Assembly (NCBI GenBank): GCA_964343275.1
Contig: CAYFIY010000008.1
Coordinates: 1-47,673 of the forward strand
Length of the DNA: 47,673 bases
Direction of reading: 5' to 3'
Origin: Hadarchaeum sp964343275
Lineage (GTDB): Archaea > Hadarchaeota > Hadarchaeia > Hadarchaeales > Hadarchaeaceae
Every line of letters begins with the position of its first letter. The stretch's first letter is position 1. The notes beneath the pieces were generated by a model. The model was not told the origin of the DNA and ran no database searches. It worked only from the letters and a program-made list of their open reading frames with translations. Shown here one piece after another: positions 31,400 through 40,623 of this stretch. The position numbers and the translations under genes were made by a program.

Positions 31400-33058
31400 C
31401 TACCGACGGATTGCCCCCTCCGAAGCCGGGCTCACCACCCGCGAATATAATGCCAAATACCCCGTTTTTACGCGTGGGGTATGGGGCTTTGCTTCTGCCA
31501 ACCTTGTCTTAATCTCCTCTTCAGGGATTAAAATCTCCAACCTCCGGCGCAAGATGTCGATCAAAATTTTGTCTCCATTGTGTACCGCCGCCAAGGGGCC
31601 GCCCTCTGCTGCTTCGGGAGAGATATGACCGACCGCGGCTCCTCTTGTTCCTCCCGAGAAGCGTCCATCGGTTATCAAAGCAACTGACTCGACCATGCCT
31701 ATGCCCGCGATGGCTGCGGTTGGTGCCAGCATCTCGCGCATTCCTGGTCCTCCCTTTGGCCCCTCGTAGCGGATTACCACTACTTCACCTCGTTTGATCT
31801 TATTACCCAAAATAGTCCTGACGGCGTCTTCCTCACAGTTGAAAACTCGTGCCGGCCCTCTGTGACGCAACATTTTCGGCCTAACTCCGGCGTACTTCAC
31901 GACGGCACCGTTGGGAGCAAGGTTGCCGTAAAGGATGGCTATACCGCCTTCACGGTGATGAGGCCTTTCGACAGGTCTGATGAGGTCGGAAGACATATCC
32001 TTTACAAGTTTCAGGTTGTCGCGCAAACTTCGACCAGTTACAGTCATCGGAGTACCTCTGAGTAATTTCTCCATCCGTTTCATGACTACGGGTATGCCGC
32101 CAGCTCTATCCAAATCAAGCATCGTGTGTGGTCCTTCCGGACGCATGTTGCAGATATGGGGGGTCCTGCGGCTAAGCCTGTCGAAAGTGTCCAGATTGAT
32201 CTTGACGCCCGCCTCGTGTGCTATAGCGGGTAGGTGCAACATCGTATTAGTTGAGCCCCCTATCGCCATGTCGACCATAATCGCATTTTCGAAAGCTGCT
32301 CGAGTCATTATGTTCCGGGGGGCAATACCTAGGCGTAACAGCCTCACCACTTGCGATCCACTCTTTTTTGCCATTCGGAATTTTCTGGCGTCGACTGCGT
32401 GAGTGGTAGCCATCCGTGGAAGAGAAATCCCTAGCGCCTCACCTAGACAGGCCATAGTATTAGCGGTGAAGAGGCCAGCACAAGAACCGCATCCTGGACA
32501 GCAACTTTCCTCTATCTCGGCCGCTTCTCGCTCGGTTATTCTTCCAGCCTTTACCGCACCGACGGCCTCAAATGCACTTATAACATCAAGACGCTGCCCT
32601 CGCCGCTCACCAGGTAACATGGGGCCACCAGTGACCATAATCGCTGGAACATTAACCCGGGCGATTGCCATCATCATACCAGGGACTATCTTATCACAGC
32701 TAGCCAAGCAAACGACCGCATCGAAGCGGTGGGCCTCAAGCATCGCCTCAACGCTATCCGCCACAATTTCACGAGATGGCAGGGAATAATACATGCCGCG
32801 GGTTCCCATGGAGAGCCCATCGCATATTCCGATGGTATTGAATTCAAATGGTGTCCCTCCGGACTCGAGAATTCCTGCAGCGACCGCCTCGCCGAGATTT
32901 TTCAGGTGAAGGTGACCAGGAACGATATTATTGTAGGAGTTGGCCACGGCTACGAAAGGGCGTTTCATATCAGCATCCGTTAGACCATCTGCTTTCAAAA
33001 GAGCACGTCTGGGAAGACTCTCCAGTCCGGTTACAACCTCTCGACTACGAAGCTTCAT
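31400..33058 (-). CDS. ilvD: Dihydroxy-acid dehydratase
   Basis: 552 residues from ATG 33058, which follows GGGGAGG by four bases, an ideal SD; the frame to 33082 is longer but not supported. FVAVANSYNNIVPGH at the start, CLASCDKIVPGMMMA (cluster Cys), CCPGCGSCAGLFTANTM (second and third Cys) and the C-terminal TDGRFSGGTRGAAVGH are present. The Fe-S enzyme dehydrates dihydroxy-isovalerate and dihydroxy-methylvalerate to 2-oxo acids for valine and isoleucine. Sits between ilvC and leuC. Confidence 0.97.
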   Translation of the reverse strand: MKLRSREVVTGLESLPRRALLKADGLTDADMKRPFVAVANSYNNIVPGHLHLKNLGEAVAAGILESGGTPFEFNTIGICDGLSMGTRGMYYSLPSREIVADSVEAMLEAHRFDAVVCLASCDKIVPGMMMAIARVNVPAIMVTGGPMLPGERRGQRLDVISAFEAVGAVKAGRITEREAAEIEESCCPGCGSCAGLFTANTMACLGEALGISLPRMATTHAVDARKFRMAKKSGSQVVRLLRLGIAPRNIMTRAAFENAIMVDMAIGGSTNTMLHLPAIAHEAGVKINLDTFDRLSRRTPHICNMRPEGPHTMLDLDRAGGIPVVMKRMEKLLRGTPMTVTGRSLRDNLKLVKDMSSDLIRPVERPHHREGGIAILYGNLAPNGAVVKYAGVRPKMLRHRGPARVFNCEEDAVRTILGNKIKRGEVVVIRYEGPKGGPGMREMLAPTAAIAGIGMVESVALITDGRFSGGTRGAAVGHISPEAAEGGPLAAVHNGDKILIDILRRRLEILIPEEEIKTRLAEAKPHTPRVKTGYLALYSRVVSPASEGAIRR

Positions 33059-33185
33059 CGGTCCTCCCCTAAAAGTTTTCACATTAGTAATTTAAATTTG
33101 TGATGGTATCTGCCCTAGCGTTGTCTGAGCTTTATGAAAAAAAAAATCAAATAAAATCTAATGCTGAAATATGGCAGACCAAAAA

Positions 33186-34172
33186 TCACTTCTCTATTCC
33201 TGCCCATTTACGAAGATCCTTGCCAACCCTCTCTGCTGTATGACTCTTGGCTTCCTCGCGCATATTTCGCAAATTAGGTATCTTCGCTTTGCTATCCGCA
33301 ACCCAATCTTCGGCGAATTTTCCATTCTGGACATCAGCAAGTATTTTTTTCATGGTCTCCCTCGCTCTCTCGTCGATTATCCACTTGCCCCTGGTGCGAC
33401 CGCCGTATTCAGCCGTGTTGCTCACCGCATTCATCATGCCCTCAATGCCATGCTCGTATACCAAGTCAACAATCAGCTTGAGCTCGTTGATACATTCGAA
33501 GTATGCAATTTCTGGTTGATACCCAGCATCCACCAAAACTTCAAACCCTGCTTTCATCAACTCAGAAACACCACCAACCAATACCACTTGCTCTCCGAAG
33601 AGATCCGTCTCGACCTCCTCCTTAAAAGTGGTTTCTACGACTCCTATCCTAGTTAAACCAACTCCCTTCGCCATGGCGAGTGCGATTTCCTTAGCCTTGC
33701 CGCTGGCATCCTGGGCCACGGCGAGCAGACCAGGTGTTCCGGAACCCTGCTGATACATACTACGAAGAATAGCGCCTGGAGCCTTAGGCGCGATCATTAT
33801 GACATCCACGTCACCCGGATATGTGATCTGCTTGAAATGTATGTTAAAGCCGTGACTGAAACATAGTGCCTTATCCGGCTTCAACTGGGGCGCGATATGT
33901 TCCTGGTAAGTCTCAGCCTGATATTCGTCAGGGATCAGGATGTGGACAACCTCAGCTCGTTTGGCCGCCTCACTGATGTCGTATACATCAAATCCATCTT
34001 TTACTGCTCGGTCATAGCTGGGGCCATTGATGCTGCCGACTATCACATCACAACCGGAGTCTCTCAGGTTATTAGCTTGCGCTTGACCCTGATTGCCATA
34101 ACCGATTATCGCTATGGTCTTGCCTTTGAGTGGAGCAATATCGGCGTCTCCGTCGTAGTATATCTTCGCCAT
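33186..34172 (-). CDS. ilvC: Ketol-acid reductoisomerase (class I)
   Basis: 328 residues, the short (class I) form. IGYGNQGQAQANNLRDSG is the NADPH-binding Rossmann loop; APKAPGAILRSMY and the knotted C-terminal domain with KEEVETDLFGEQ (metal-binding Asp and Glu) and ECINELKLIVDL follow. It converts acetolactate to dihydroxy-isovalerate. The GSINGPSYDRAV loop after the second strand sets cofactor preference. SD GGGGGGT lies five bases before ATG 34172; the ilvN stop is 11 bases upstream. Confidence 0.97.
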   Translation of the reverse strand: MAKIYYDGDADIAPLKGKTIAIIGYGNQGQAQANNLRDSGCDVIVGSINGPSYDRAVKDGFDVYDISEAAKRAEVVHILIPDEYQAETYQEHIAPQLKPDKALCFSHGFNIHFKQITYPGDVDVIMIAPKAPGAILRSMYQQGSGTPGLLAVAQDASGKAKEIALAMAKGVGLTRIGVVETTFKEEVETDLFGEQVVLVGGVSELMKAGFEVLVDAGYQPEIAYFECINELKLIVDLVYEHGIEGMMNAVSNTAEYGGRTRGKWIIDERARETMKKILADVQNGKFAEDWVADSKAKIPNLRNMREEAKSHTAERVGKDLRKWAGIEK

Positions 34173-34183
34173 TTGATACCCCC

Positions 34184-34666
34184 CTAAGTTATCTCCCTCG
34201 ATATAAGAACCTGCCCCGAACGAGCTACTTCTCTCAGGGTCTCGGGTCCTAGCTCCGTGACTACCTTTTCAATTTCGTCGTGCTGTCCGCTCAGTTCCAC
34301 AATTAGAACGTTCCCCTTCGTTTCAAGCACTTTCCCACCTACTCGCTCGACTTTCTGAACCACTTTCCAAATACGTTTCTCATCGAGCTTGTTCGTCTTC
34401 ATTAGGGCAACCTCACGCACGATGCTCCGTTCCGGATCGATCACCTCGACGTCCACTATAGGCTCCGATCGTACGAGCACCCTGCGCATGAACTCGGCCA
34501 TGCGATCATCTGACTTGAAAATCAATATGATCCTAGCCAGTCCCGTGGGCTCTATTCCCACAGTGATTGAGTCAAGGTTGATTTGACGCCTGGTAAAATC
34601 CCTAGATATTCTCATCATCACTCCAGGAATATTTTCACATATCACGGAGAATATTCGAATCTTCAT
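34184..34666 (-). CDS. ilvN: Acetolactate synthase small (regulatory) subunit
   Basis: 160 residues from ATG 34666 (AGGTG six bases ahead). The ACT domain SVICENIPGVMMRISRDFTRRQ with its Asn/Gly ligand site is followed by the C-terminal second domain (VLIVELSGQHDEIEKVV). The subunit activates the large subunit and gives feedback inhibition by branched-chain amino acids. It is 10 bases after ilvB. Confidence 0.95.
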   Translation of the reverse strand: MKIRIFSVICENIPGVMMRISRDFTRRQINLDSITVGIEPTGLARIILIFKSDDRMAEFMRRVLVRSEPIVDVEVIDPERSIVREVALMKTNKLDEKRIWKVVQKVERVGGKVLETKGNVLIVELSGQHDEIEKVVTELGPETLREVARSGQVLISREIT

Positions 34667-34675
34667 ATACCACAC

Positions 34676-36358
34676 CTATGTCAATATTGGTTCGTCGAGC
34701 CTTCCGCCAGATGGCACCATTGGCAGTGCATGTTCATCAGGGTCTATGGGAATATCAATTATAGCTGGCTTCCCGGACTGTAGGGCCTCTCGAAGCTTGG
34801 GACCTATCTCACTTGGCCTCGTCGCCCGGTCGCCGTAAGCTCCGTAAGCCTTAGCGAGTTTCACGAAGTCAGGTACCTTTCCCAGATTTACCGAAGATCT
34901 CCTCTTTTTAAAAAACATGTCTTGCCACTGCTTCACCATTCCCAAGTATCTATTGTTGAAGATGCATGAAACCACATTAATCTCGTTCTCGACCACGGTC
35001 GCCAATTCCTGGGAATTCATGAGAAAGCTCCCATCACCAGCGATATTCACAACGTTGCACTTGGGACGTGCGACCTTTGCGCCCATAGCTGCGGGAAAGC
35101 CGAACCCCATCGTGCCCAGCCCACCGGAGGAGATAAAATGTCTAGGCTTCTTTACTTGACAGAAGTGAGCTGCCCACATTTGACATTGCCCGACTTCAGT
35201 GACTATTATGGAGCTATCGTTGAGAACTTCCATTATCTCCTTGATCGCACGTTGGGGCTTCGTTGGGACATCGTCGTGATCCATCTTCGGCGCAAGTTCG
35301 TCGCGCATCTTCTTCATCCTCTGAAGCCATGCACTCGTGTTACCATGCCTAGATTGAGCCTTAAGACCTTTGATGATCGCAGCAAGCGAATGTTTAGCGT
35401 CTCCTACTACTGGCATATCCACGCGGACACTTTTCCCTATCTCGACCGGGTCCAGATCCAAGTGAATAATCCTGGCTTTGGACGCGAAATACCGTAAATC
35501 TCCAGTAGCACGATCGCTGAACCTGACCCCAACCCCGAGCAGAACATCGCAATTGGTGACCGCAAGATTCGCCGCCATTCTGCCATGCATCCCAAGCATG
35601 CCAAGAGAAAGAGGGTGATCTTCAGGAATCGCGCCTTTACCCATCAATGAAGTGACGACTGGAGCACCCATGATCTCTGCCAACTCGACGAGCTCTGCAG
35701 ATGCCCCTGACCAGATGACCCCTCCGCCGGCGTATATCACTGGCTGCTCGGCGTTCGCTAGTGCGTTGACGGCTTTCCTTACGTCCTCAGTCGCTGGGTC
35801 AAATCTCAATTTCTTATTGTATTTCATCGTAGCTGGAATCTTCAAATCTTCCTTGTTGGTCTGCACGTTTTTGGGCAAGTCTATGTGAACAGGTCCAGGT
35901 CTCCCTGACATAGCGACTTTGAAGGCAAGCCGGACAACTTTGGGGAGTTCTTTAACTTGGTGAACGATAAAGTTATGCTTAGTCACCGGCAACATCACGC
36001 TCAACATGTCAGCTTCTTGGAAGGCATCAGTCCCCAAGGCAGCAGTAGGTACCTGACCTGAAATTGCAACCACGGGAGAACTGTCCATGTACGCGTTGAG
36101 GATTCCTGTAGTCAAATTTGTGGCCCCTGGTCCGGATGTAGTCATGCACACTCCGGATTTACCCTTGGCACGTGCATAACCATCGGCCGCATGTGCCGCC
36201 CCCTGCTCATGTCTGGTGAGTATGTGACGAATATCGTGTTCGTCATATAAGGCGTCGTAAACTGGGATGATTGCGCCCCCAGGTATCCCGAAGATATCCT
36301 TCACCCCTTCAACCTTCAGAGACTCGAAAAGAGCCTGTGAACCGGTAAGCTCCACCAT
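34676..36358 (-). CDS. ilvB: Acetolactate synthase large subunit
   Basis: 560 residues, normal length. FGIPGGAIIPVYDALYD, RHEQGAAHAADGYARAKG (catalytic Glu), the SGPGATNLTTGI motif, FAD/domain beta GVGVRFSDRATG, and the TPP motif GDGSFLMNSQELATVV with CIFNNRYLGMV. It condenses pyruvate to acetolactate (or with 2-oxobutyrate). It is followed by ilvN, ilvC and ilvD and preceded by NMD3 after 17 bases, so transcription may start upstream of NMD3. Confidence 0.97.
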   Translation of the reverse strand: MVELTGSQALFESLKVEGVKDIFGIPGGAIIPVYDALYDEHDIRHILTRHEQGAAHAADGYARAKGKSGVCMTTSGPGATNLTTGILNAYMDSSPVVAISGQVPTAALGTDAFQEADMLSVMLPVTKHNFIVHQVKELPKVVRLAFKVAMSGRPGPVHIDLPKNVQTNKEDLKIPATMKYNKKLRFDPATEDVRKAVNALANAEQPVIYAGGGVIWSGASAELVELAEIMGAPVVTSLMGKGAIPEDHPLSLGMLGMHGRMAANLAVTNCDVLLGVGVRFSDRATGDLRYFASKARIIHLDLDPVEIGKSVRVDMPVVGDAKHSLAAIIKGLKAQSRHGNTSAWLQRMKKMRDELAPKMDHDDVPTKPQRAIKEIMEVLNDSSIIVTEVGQCQMWAAHFCQVKKPRHFISSGGLGTMGFGFPAAMGAKVARPKCNVVNIAGDGSFLMNSQELATVVENEINVVSCIFNNRYLGMVKQWQDMFFKKRRSSVNLGKVPDFVKLAKAYGAYGDRATRPSEIGPKLREALQSGKPAIIDIPIDPDEHALPMVPSGGRLDEPILT

Positions 36359-36375
36359 TTATACCAGCTATAAAA

Positions 36376-37164
36376 TTATCGCTTTGGGGGTTTAAACCCG
36401 ATCTTCTTCCCAATCCTAGCTAGAATCGAAACGCGGTATTTCCTTTTGCCGTCACGCGTTTGACCGATGAGTTTTGAGCTTTCACTAACGGTGACATCAT
36501 GTCTAGATTTCAGCGCGGCAGCCATTTTCCTGGCCAAACTCAAAGTACTAACGTGGAAATCTAAGCCACCCTTTTGTTCCTCAACTTCAGCGATGAAGTG
36601 GTTAGGCTCCTTGCAGCTAACCGACTCGGCCAAGACTTCTAGATTTTTTAGTATCTGATAAAAGATATCTTCGGGAAGTTGGCCGCGCACCTGCAAGATT
36701 GCCTCGTAATGACGAGCTCTTTTCAGGCTACATAGCTTACAGGTAATTTTCTTCAATTTAAATCTCACCATGGTTTCCTCTGAGCTTAGCATAACCTGAA
36801 GCGAGTGGAGCCTTCCAACAGCGGTCACCTTTGCATAATTACCCTTTAAGTTAGGTTCGATGGAGATTTTTATATCTCGAGCCTCGGAAGGTCTTAGTAA
36901 TTGCACTCCAGATTCTATCAGACTATTAACACGAAGCTTATCAAAAATGGTTTCAATTACGGCAGTAATAGTAGAGTCTCTCGAAGCACTCATTTCCCAT
37001 TTATTTGCGTGCTTGTAGGCGCTGCATACAGGGCACACTATTACTTCGACTTCCCTAGGTACCTGCATCAATGCCGACTGGGAAAAGCAACGCTGGCACA
37101 GGCCATTTATTAGGAAGCTGTTCCACTCCTCCAGTGAGCCGCATCGATAGCAAAATTTCTTCAT
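36376..37164 (-). CDS. NMD3-like ribosome-maturation protein
   Basis: 262 residues. Two N-terminal zinc ribbons (CYRCG...CQRC at about 5-25, and CPVC at 44-47 plus CKLC at about 137-140 that bracket the eIF5A-like part) and then the beta-rich NMD3 core with EEQKGGLDFHV. In eukaryotes NMD3 binds the 60S subunit during export; the archaeal version is believed to act in large-subunit assembly. It ends with a basic KKIGFKPPKR tail. It heads the ilv-leu stretch. Confidence 0.88.
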   Translation of the reverse strand: MKKFCYRCGSLEEWNSFLINGLCQRCFSQSALMQVPREVEVIVCPVCSAYKHANKWEMSASRDSTITAVIETIFDKLRVNSLIESGVQLLRPSEARDIKISIEPNLKGNYAKVTAVGRLHSLQVMLSSEETMVRFKLKKITCKLCSLKRARHYEAILQVRGQLPEDIFYQILKNLEVLAESVSCKEPNHFIAEVEEQKGGLDFHVSTLSLARKMAAALKSRHDVTVSESSKLIGQTRDGKRKYRVSILARIGKKIGFKPPKR

Positions 37165-37312
37165 GCAACCAATACTCTGATAATACCTAACTTAAACGCT
37201 CTGGACTTGATAAGAACCTAGCGAAACCCAAAAAGGATTTTTTTTCCGTGAACAAATATGGTCTTTTTCGCACTTGGTTTGAAGTGCCTTCTCAATCAAA
37301 GACTAATCGCCA

Positions 37313-37410
37313 CATATATAAAAAATATAACACAAATGACGTAATCATATTTTGAGTCTTGAACCGGCAGACGCCTAACGGATCTGACCAGCGATAGGTT
37401 ATTAAATTTA
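37313..37410 (+). promoter_or_regulatory. Promoter elements between NMD3 and ThrRS
   Basis: The 272-base interval 37165-37436 has no gene. ACATATATAAAAAATATA (37312-37329) is a strong TATA-like run, of use for the minus-strand or an unseen RNA. GTTATTAAATTT (37399-37410), about 30 bases before the TTG at 37437, is the likely TATA of thrS. Between them I see no confident small RNA. Confidence 0.4.
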
Positions 37411-37436
37411 AGAGCTCAAGTTCGCGCGGTGCTGGA

Positions 37437-39299
37437 TTGCAAATATTGTTAATTCACGCGAACTTCCTCGAGTTTGCGACTAAACGACGTACACCGGTGG
37501 CTGAAGAAGTCCCGCCAGAAAAACAATCTGGACGTATAGATGAGGTACTCGTCTCCTTCACAGCTGCTGAAGAAGGAGACGCAGAGAACATCAAGGGTGT
37601 GGCAAAAAAAACAGCTCAAGAAATATCAGAAGTAGCAAAAAAAGTTAAAACCAAGCGAGTTGCAATTTATCCTTACGCCCACTTAAGCTCATCACTTACA
37701 TCACCAAAGATTGCGATCAAATTGCTGGACGCTACCGCCGATGAGCTCCGAAATCTCGGGTTCGAGGTCCATCGCATACCATTCGGCTGGTACAAAGCAT
37801 TTACAGTCAGCTGTAAGGGGCATCCTCTGTCCGAGTTGTCCCGCACTATCTCCTCAGAAGCTTTGATGGCTGAGTCCCATCCTGTCGAAGCTGTCCCGAG
37901 CAAACTAATCATCCTCACTGAGGATGGAATGGAACACGATCTAGACTTATCCAACATCGACAGTTGCAAACAGCTCGCTGCCCATCCTTTGCTCAGGCAA
38001 TTAATTTTAAGCGAAGAACTTGAGCGCAAGCCCGGAAAAGAGCCGGCACACATAAAAATCATGCGTCGGCTAGAGCTGGTCGACTACGAACCAGCAAGCG
38101 ACACTGGTCATTTCCGATTCTACCCCAAGGGATCCTTGGTGAAGGGATTGATGGAGGACTTCGCCACCAAGCTGGCCAATGAAATGGGAGCCAGCAAAAT
38201 TGAAACACCGGTGCTCTACCGTGTGGATGAACCAGACATAGCAGAGCAAGCTAGCAAATTCTTCCAGAAAGATTATAAGATCAAGCTCCCCAATCGAACT
38301 CTTCTTCTGAGGTTTGCCGGTGACTTCGGCCTATTCAAGATGATGAAGAATACCTTAATGAGCCATAAACAGATGCCAGTACGGATATTCGAACTCTCTC
38401 CCTCCTACAGACTGGAGCAAAGTGGTGAGACGATCGGACTCAAACGTCTTAGGGCCTTCACCATGCCCGATATTCATTGTTTCTGCCGAGACTTAGAGGA
38501 AGGGACAGGAGAGTATGAAAATTTATTCAAGACATGTACAAAGATGATCGAGTCCATGGGGGTGGATTACGCAGTTGTTTTTCGCGTGGTGGAAGATTTC
38601 TATCGTCAGCATCGCGATCTCATTATAAGGCTACTTAAGATGGTGAAGCGCCCTGCTCTTGTTGAGTTACTTTCTGAAAGAAAACACTACTGGATATTAA
38701 AGCATGAATTTCAGGTAATCGACTCGGTCGGGGGAAATGCTCAGCTAGCCACTGTTCAATTGGACCTAGAGGACTCCGAACGGTACGGCATTCGATATGT
38801 GGACGAGAGAGGGGAGAAAAAAGGTTGTATAATTTTGCACTCCTCGGTGGGTTCGATCGAACGCTGGATTTATGCTGTACTTGAAGAGGCAGCAAAAGCG
38901 CAGGTGACAGGAAAAGCTCCATCCCTTCCGCTATGGCTTTCTCCATCCCAAGTCAGGATCATCCCACTTGCCGACCGCCACTATAGGTTCTGCAAACGAA
39001 TTGCTGACACCTTAGAAAATAACCATGTAAGAGTTGATATAGACGACCGAAACGAGTCTGTCTCCAAGAAGGTGAGAGACGCTGAGCGTGAATGGTTGCC
39101 GTATACAATCGTGATAGGCGACGATGAGTTAAATAAGAATAAAATTCCAACCAGAATCCGAGGTAAAAAGGCGCTCAAACGGATGACCGTTAAGTCCATC
39201 TATTTGGAAATCGCTAAGCGAACCAAAGACATGCCTTACAGGCCCTTGGCCGTGCCACGACTGCTTTCAATGCGACCGATATTTGTCGGCAGCCGATAA
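37437..39299 (+). CDS. thrS: Threonyl-tRNA synthetase (archaeal type)
   Basis: 620 residues from TTG 37437 (LQILLIHANFLEF), with GGTG 5 bases before it. The N-terminal domain (about 1-145) is the archaeal DTD-like editing domain (VAIYPYAHLSS and GFEVHRIPFGWYKAF), which removes mischarged Ser. The class II catalytic part has motif 2 as RLEQSGETIGLKRLRAFTMP and motif 3 as SSVGSIERWIY; the anticodon-binding domain is at the C terminus (VRIIPLADRHYRF). Motif HPLLRQL and zinc-site residues (H-C-F-C near DIHCFC) are visible. It converges on apgM over 134 empty bases. Confidence 0.96.
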   Translation: MQILLIHANFLEFATKRRTPVAEEVPPEKQSGRIDEVLVSFTAAEEGDAENIKGVAKKTAQEISEVAKKVKTKRVAIYPYAHLSSSLTSPKIAIKLLDATADELRNLGFEVHRIPFGWYKAFTVSCKGHPLSELSRTISSEALMAESHPVEAVPSKLIILTEDGMEHDLDLSNIDSCKQLAAHPLLRQLILSEELERKPGKEPAHIKIMRRLELVDYEPASDTGHFRFYPKGSLVKGLMEDFATKLANEMGASKIETPVLYRVDEPDIAEQASKFFQKDYKIKLPNRTLLLRFAGDFGLFKMMKNTLMSHKQMPVRIFELSPSYRLEQSGETIGLKRLRAFTMPDIHCFCRDLEEGTGEYENLFKTCTKMIESMGVDYAVVFRVVEDFYRQHRDLIIRLLKMVKRPALVELLSERKHYWILKHEFQVIDSVGGNAQLATVQLDLEDSERYGIRYVDERGEKKGCIILHSSVGSIERWIYAVLEEAAKAQVTGKAPSLPLWLSPSQVRIIPLADRHYRFCKRIADTLENNHVRVDIDDRNESVSKKVRDAEREWLPYTIVIGDDELNKNKIPTRIRGKKALKRMTVKSIYLEIAKRTKDMPYRPLAVPRLLSMRPIFVGSR

Positions 39300-39433
39300 A
39301 ACAACCGCAGAATAAAATATGTTCGACTGAGAGTGCCAGAAATTCAGGCAAAAAGGTTGTCCATCCTGAGTCTAATATAATCATGGCGCAGGTATTTGCT
39401 ATATTTTTGCTGCACAAGACAATGAAAGTAAGG

Positions 39434-40618
39434 TCATTCCCATTGCCTTAGGAGCAATTCGATGAACTTCTCCCCTTCTATGAAACCCAACGAACCCTTC
39501 TCAGCTGAGGCCTCATCGAATTTTAGCCCATCGCCTTTTATTCCAGCAGCGTATATCGCGAATGGAACCGGATCGGAAACATGGGTCCCGACATTAATCG
39601 GGGTGGAGTGGTCTGGTAAGATCGCCACAGTACATCCTTCAGCCCTATTTAATATCCTGCCCACCAGACGTCCGTCTAGATCCTCTATGGACTTTATTTT
39701 CTGCTCGACATCACCAGCATGTCCAGCCTCGTCTGGGGCCTCAACGTGGACATATACGAAATCGTTTTTATCCAGTGCCTTAATCGCAGAATCTGCTTTG
39801 CCCTCATAATTAGTATCATAGTAACCCGTCGCACCGGGAACATCTATTATTTGCATGCCGGTATAGACACCGAGTCCCCTAATCAGGGTTACCGCCGAGA
39901 TCATGGCACCATTAAGCCCGTACTTTTTTTCGAACAGTTCTAGGCTGGGCCTTCTTCCAGGGCCCCACAGCCAGATCATGTTCGCAGGATTCTTACCAAG
40001 CTTTACCCTGTTCTTGTTAACGGGATGTTCGGATAGTACCTTCCTCGAAGACAGCATAAGCTCGTTCAGCTTCCGAGATGTTTCGTCTTTAGATGGTATG
40101 AGATTGGTCGAGATCTGTTCACCGACTATGTCGTGAGGAGGTGCACACCCGACATTCGCATCGTTCCCCCTCAAAAGAAAAATGTGCCTATATGTCATGC
40201 CGGCGTGAAGTTCTCCCGATTTAAGTTTTCGCACCTCTCCAAGCAGCTTTACGGCTTCCTCTGTGGTCACATGCCCTGCTGAATAATCTATCATCTTACC
40301 ATCTTTCTCCGTAATTAAATTGCACCTGAAAGCAACATCATTATGACCTAACTCTATGCCCATCGCACCAGCTTCAAGTGGGCCGCGCCCAGTGAAGTAT
40401 TTTCTCGGGTCATATCCCAAAATGGCAAGATTCGCAACCGCTGAACCAGGGGACATGCCTTCTGGAATGGTTCTTATCATCCCAATTTTTCCTTCCGACG
40501 CTATAAAATCTATATTAGGTTTTTGCGCCGCCTGCAGTGGAGTCTTCCCGCCTAATCCTTCTAAGGGATAGTCTGCCATCCCGTCCCCGACTATGACGAT
40601 AAATTTTTTCCCCACCAT
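39434..40618 (-). CDS. apgM: 2,3-bisphosphoglycerate-independent phosphoglycerate mutase (archaeal)
   Basis: 394 residues from ATG 40618; AGGTGA lies five bases ahead. IVGDGMADYP with metal-binding Asp, SPGSAVANLAILGYD with catalytic Ser, GRGPLEAGAMG, then VEAPDEAGHAGD and the final LPDHSTPINVGTHVSDP are the apgM motifs. It interconverts 3- and 2-phosphoglycerate in glycolysis or gluconeogenesis. The start lies a few bases after the stop of a SerK-like gene, so the two are co-expressed. Confidence 0.95.
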   Translation of the reverse strand: MVGKKFIVIVGDGMADYPLEGLGGKTPLQAAQKPNIDFIASEGKIGMIRTIPEGMSPGSAVANLAILGYDPRKYFTGRGPLEAGAMGIELGHNDVAFRCNLITEKDGKMIDYSAGHVTTEEAVKLLGEVRKLKSGELHAGMTYRHIFLLRGNDANVGCAPPHDIVGEQISTNLIPSKDETSRKLNELMLSSRKVLSEHPVNKNRVKLGKNPANMIWLWGPGRRPSLELFEKKYGLNGAMISAVTLIRGLGVYTGMQIIDVPGATGYYDTNYEGKADSAIKALDKNDFVYVHVEAPDEAGHAGDVEQKIKSIEDLDGRLVGRILNRAEGCTVAILPDHSTPINVGTHVSDPVPFAIYAAGIKGDGLKFDEASAEKGSLGFIEGEKFIELLLRQWE

Positions 40619-40623
40619 AAGAT

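Noticed and set aside
39300..39433. Possible C/D box small RNA between thrS and apgM
   Set aside because: ATGATTA and CTGA boxes occur but the C and C' boxes deviate and the spacing is not convincing.
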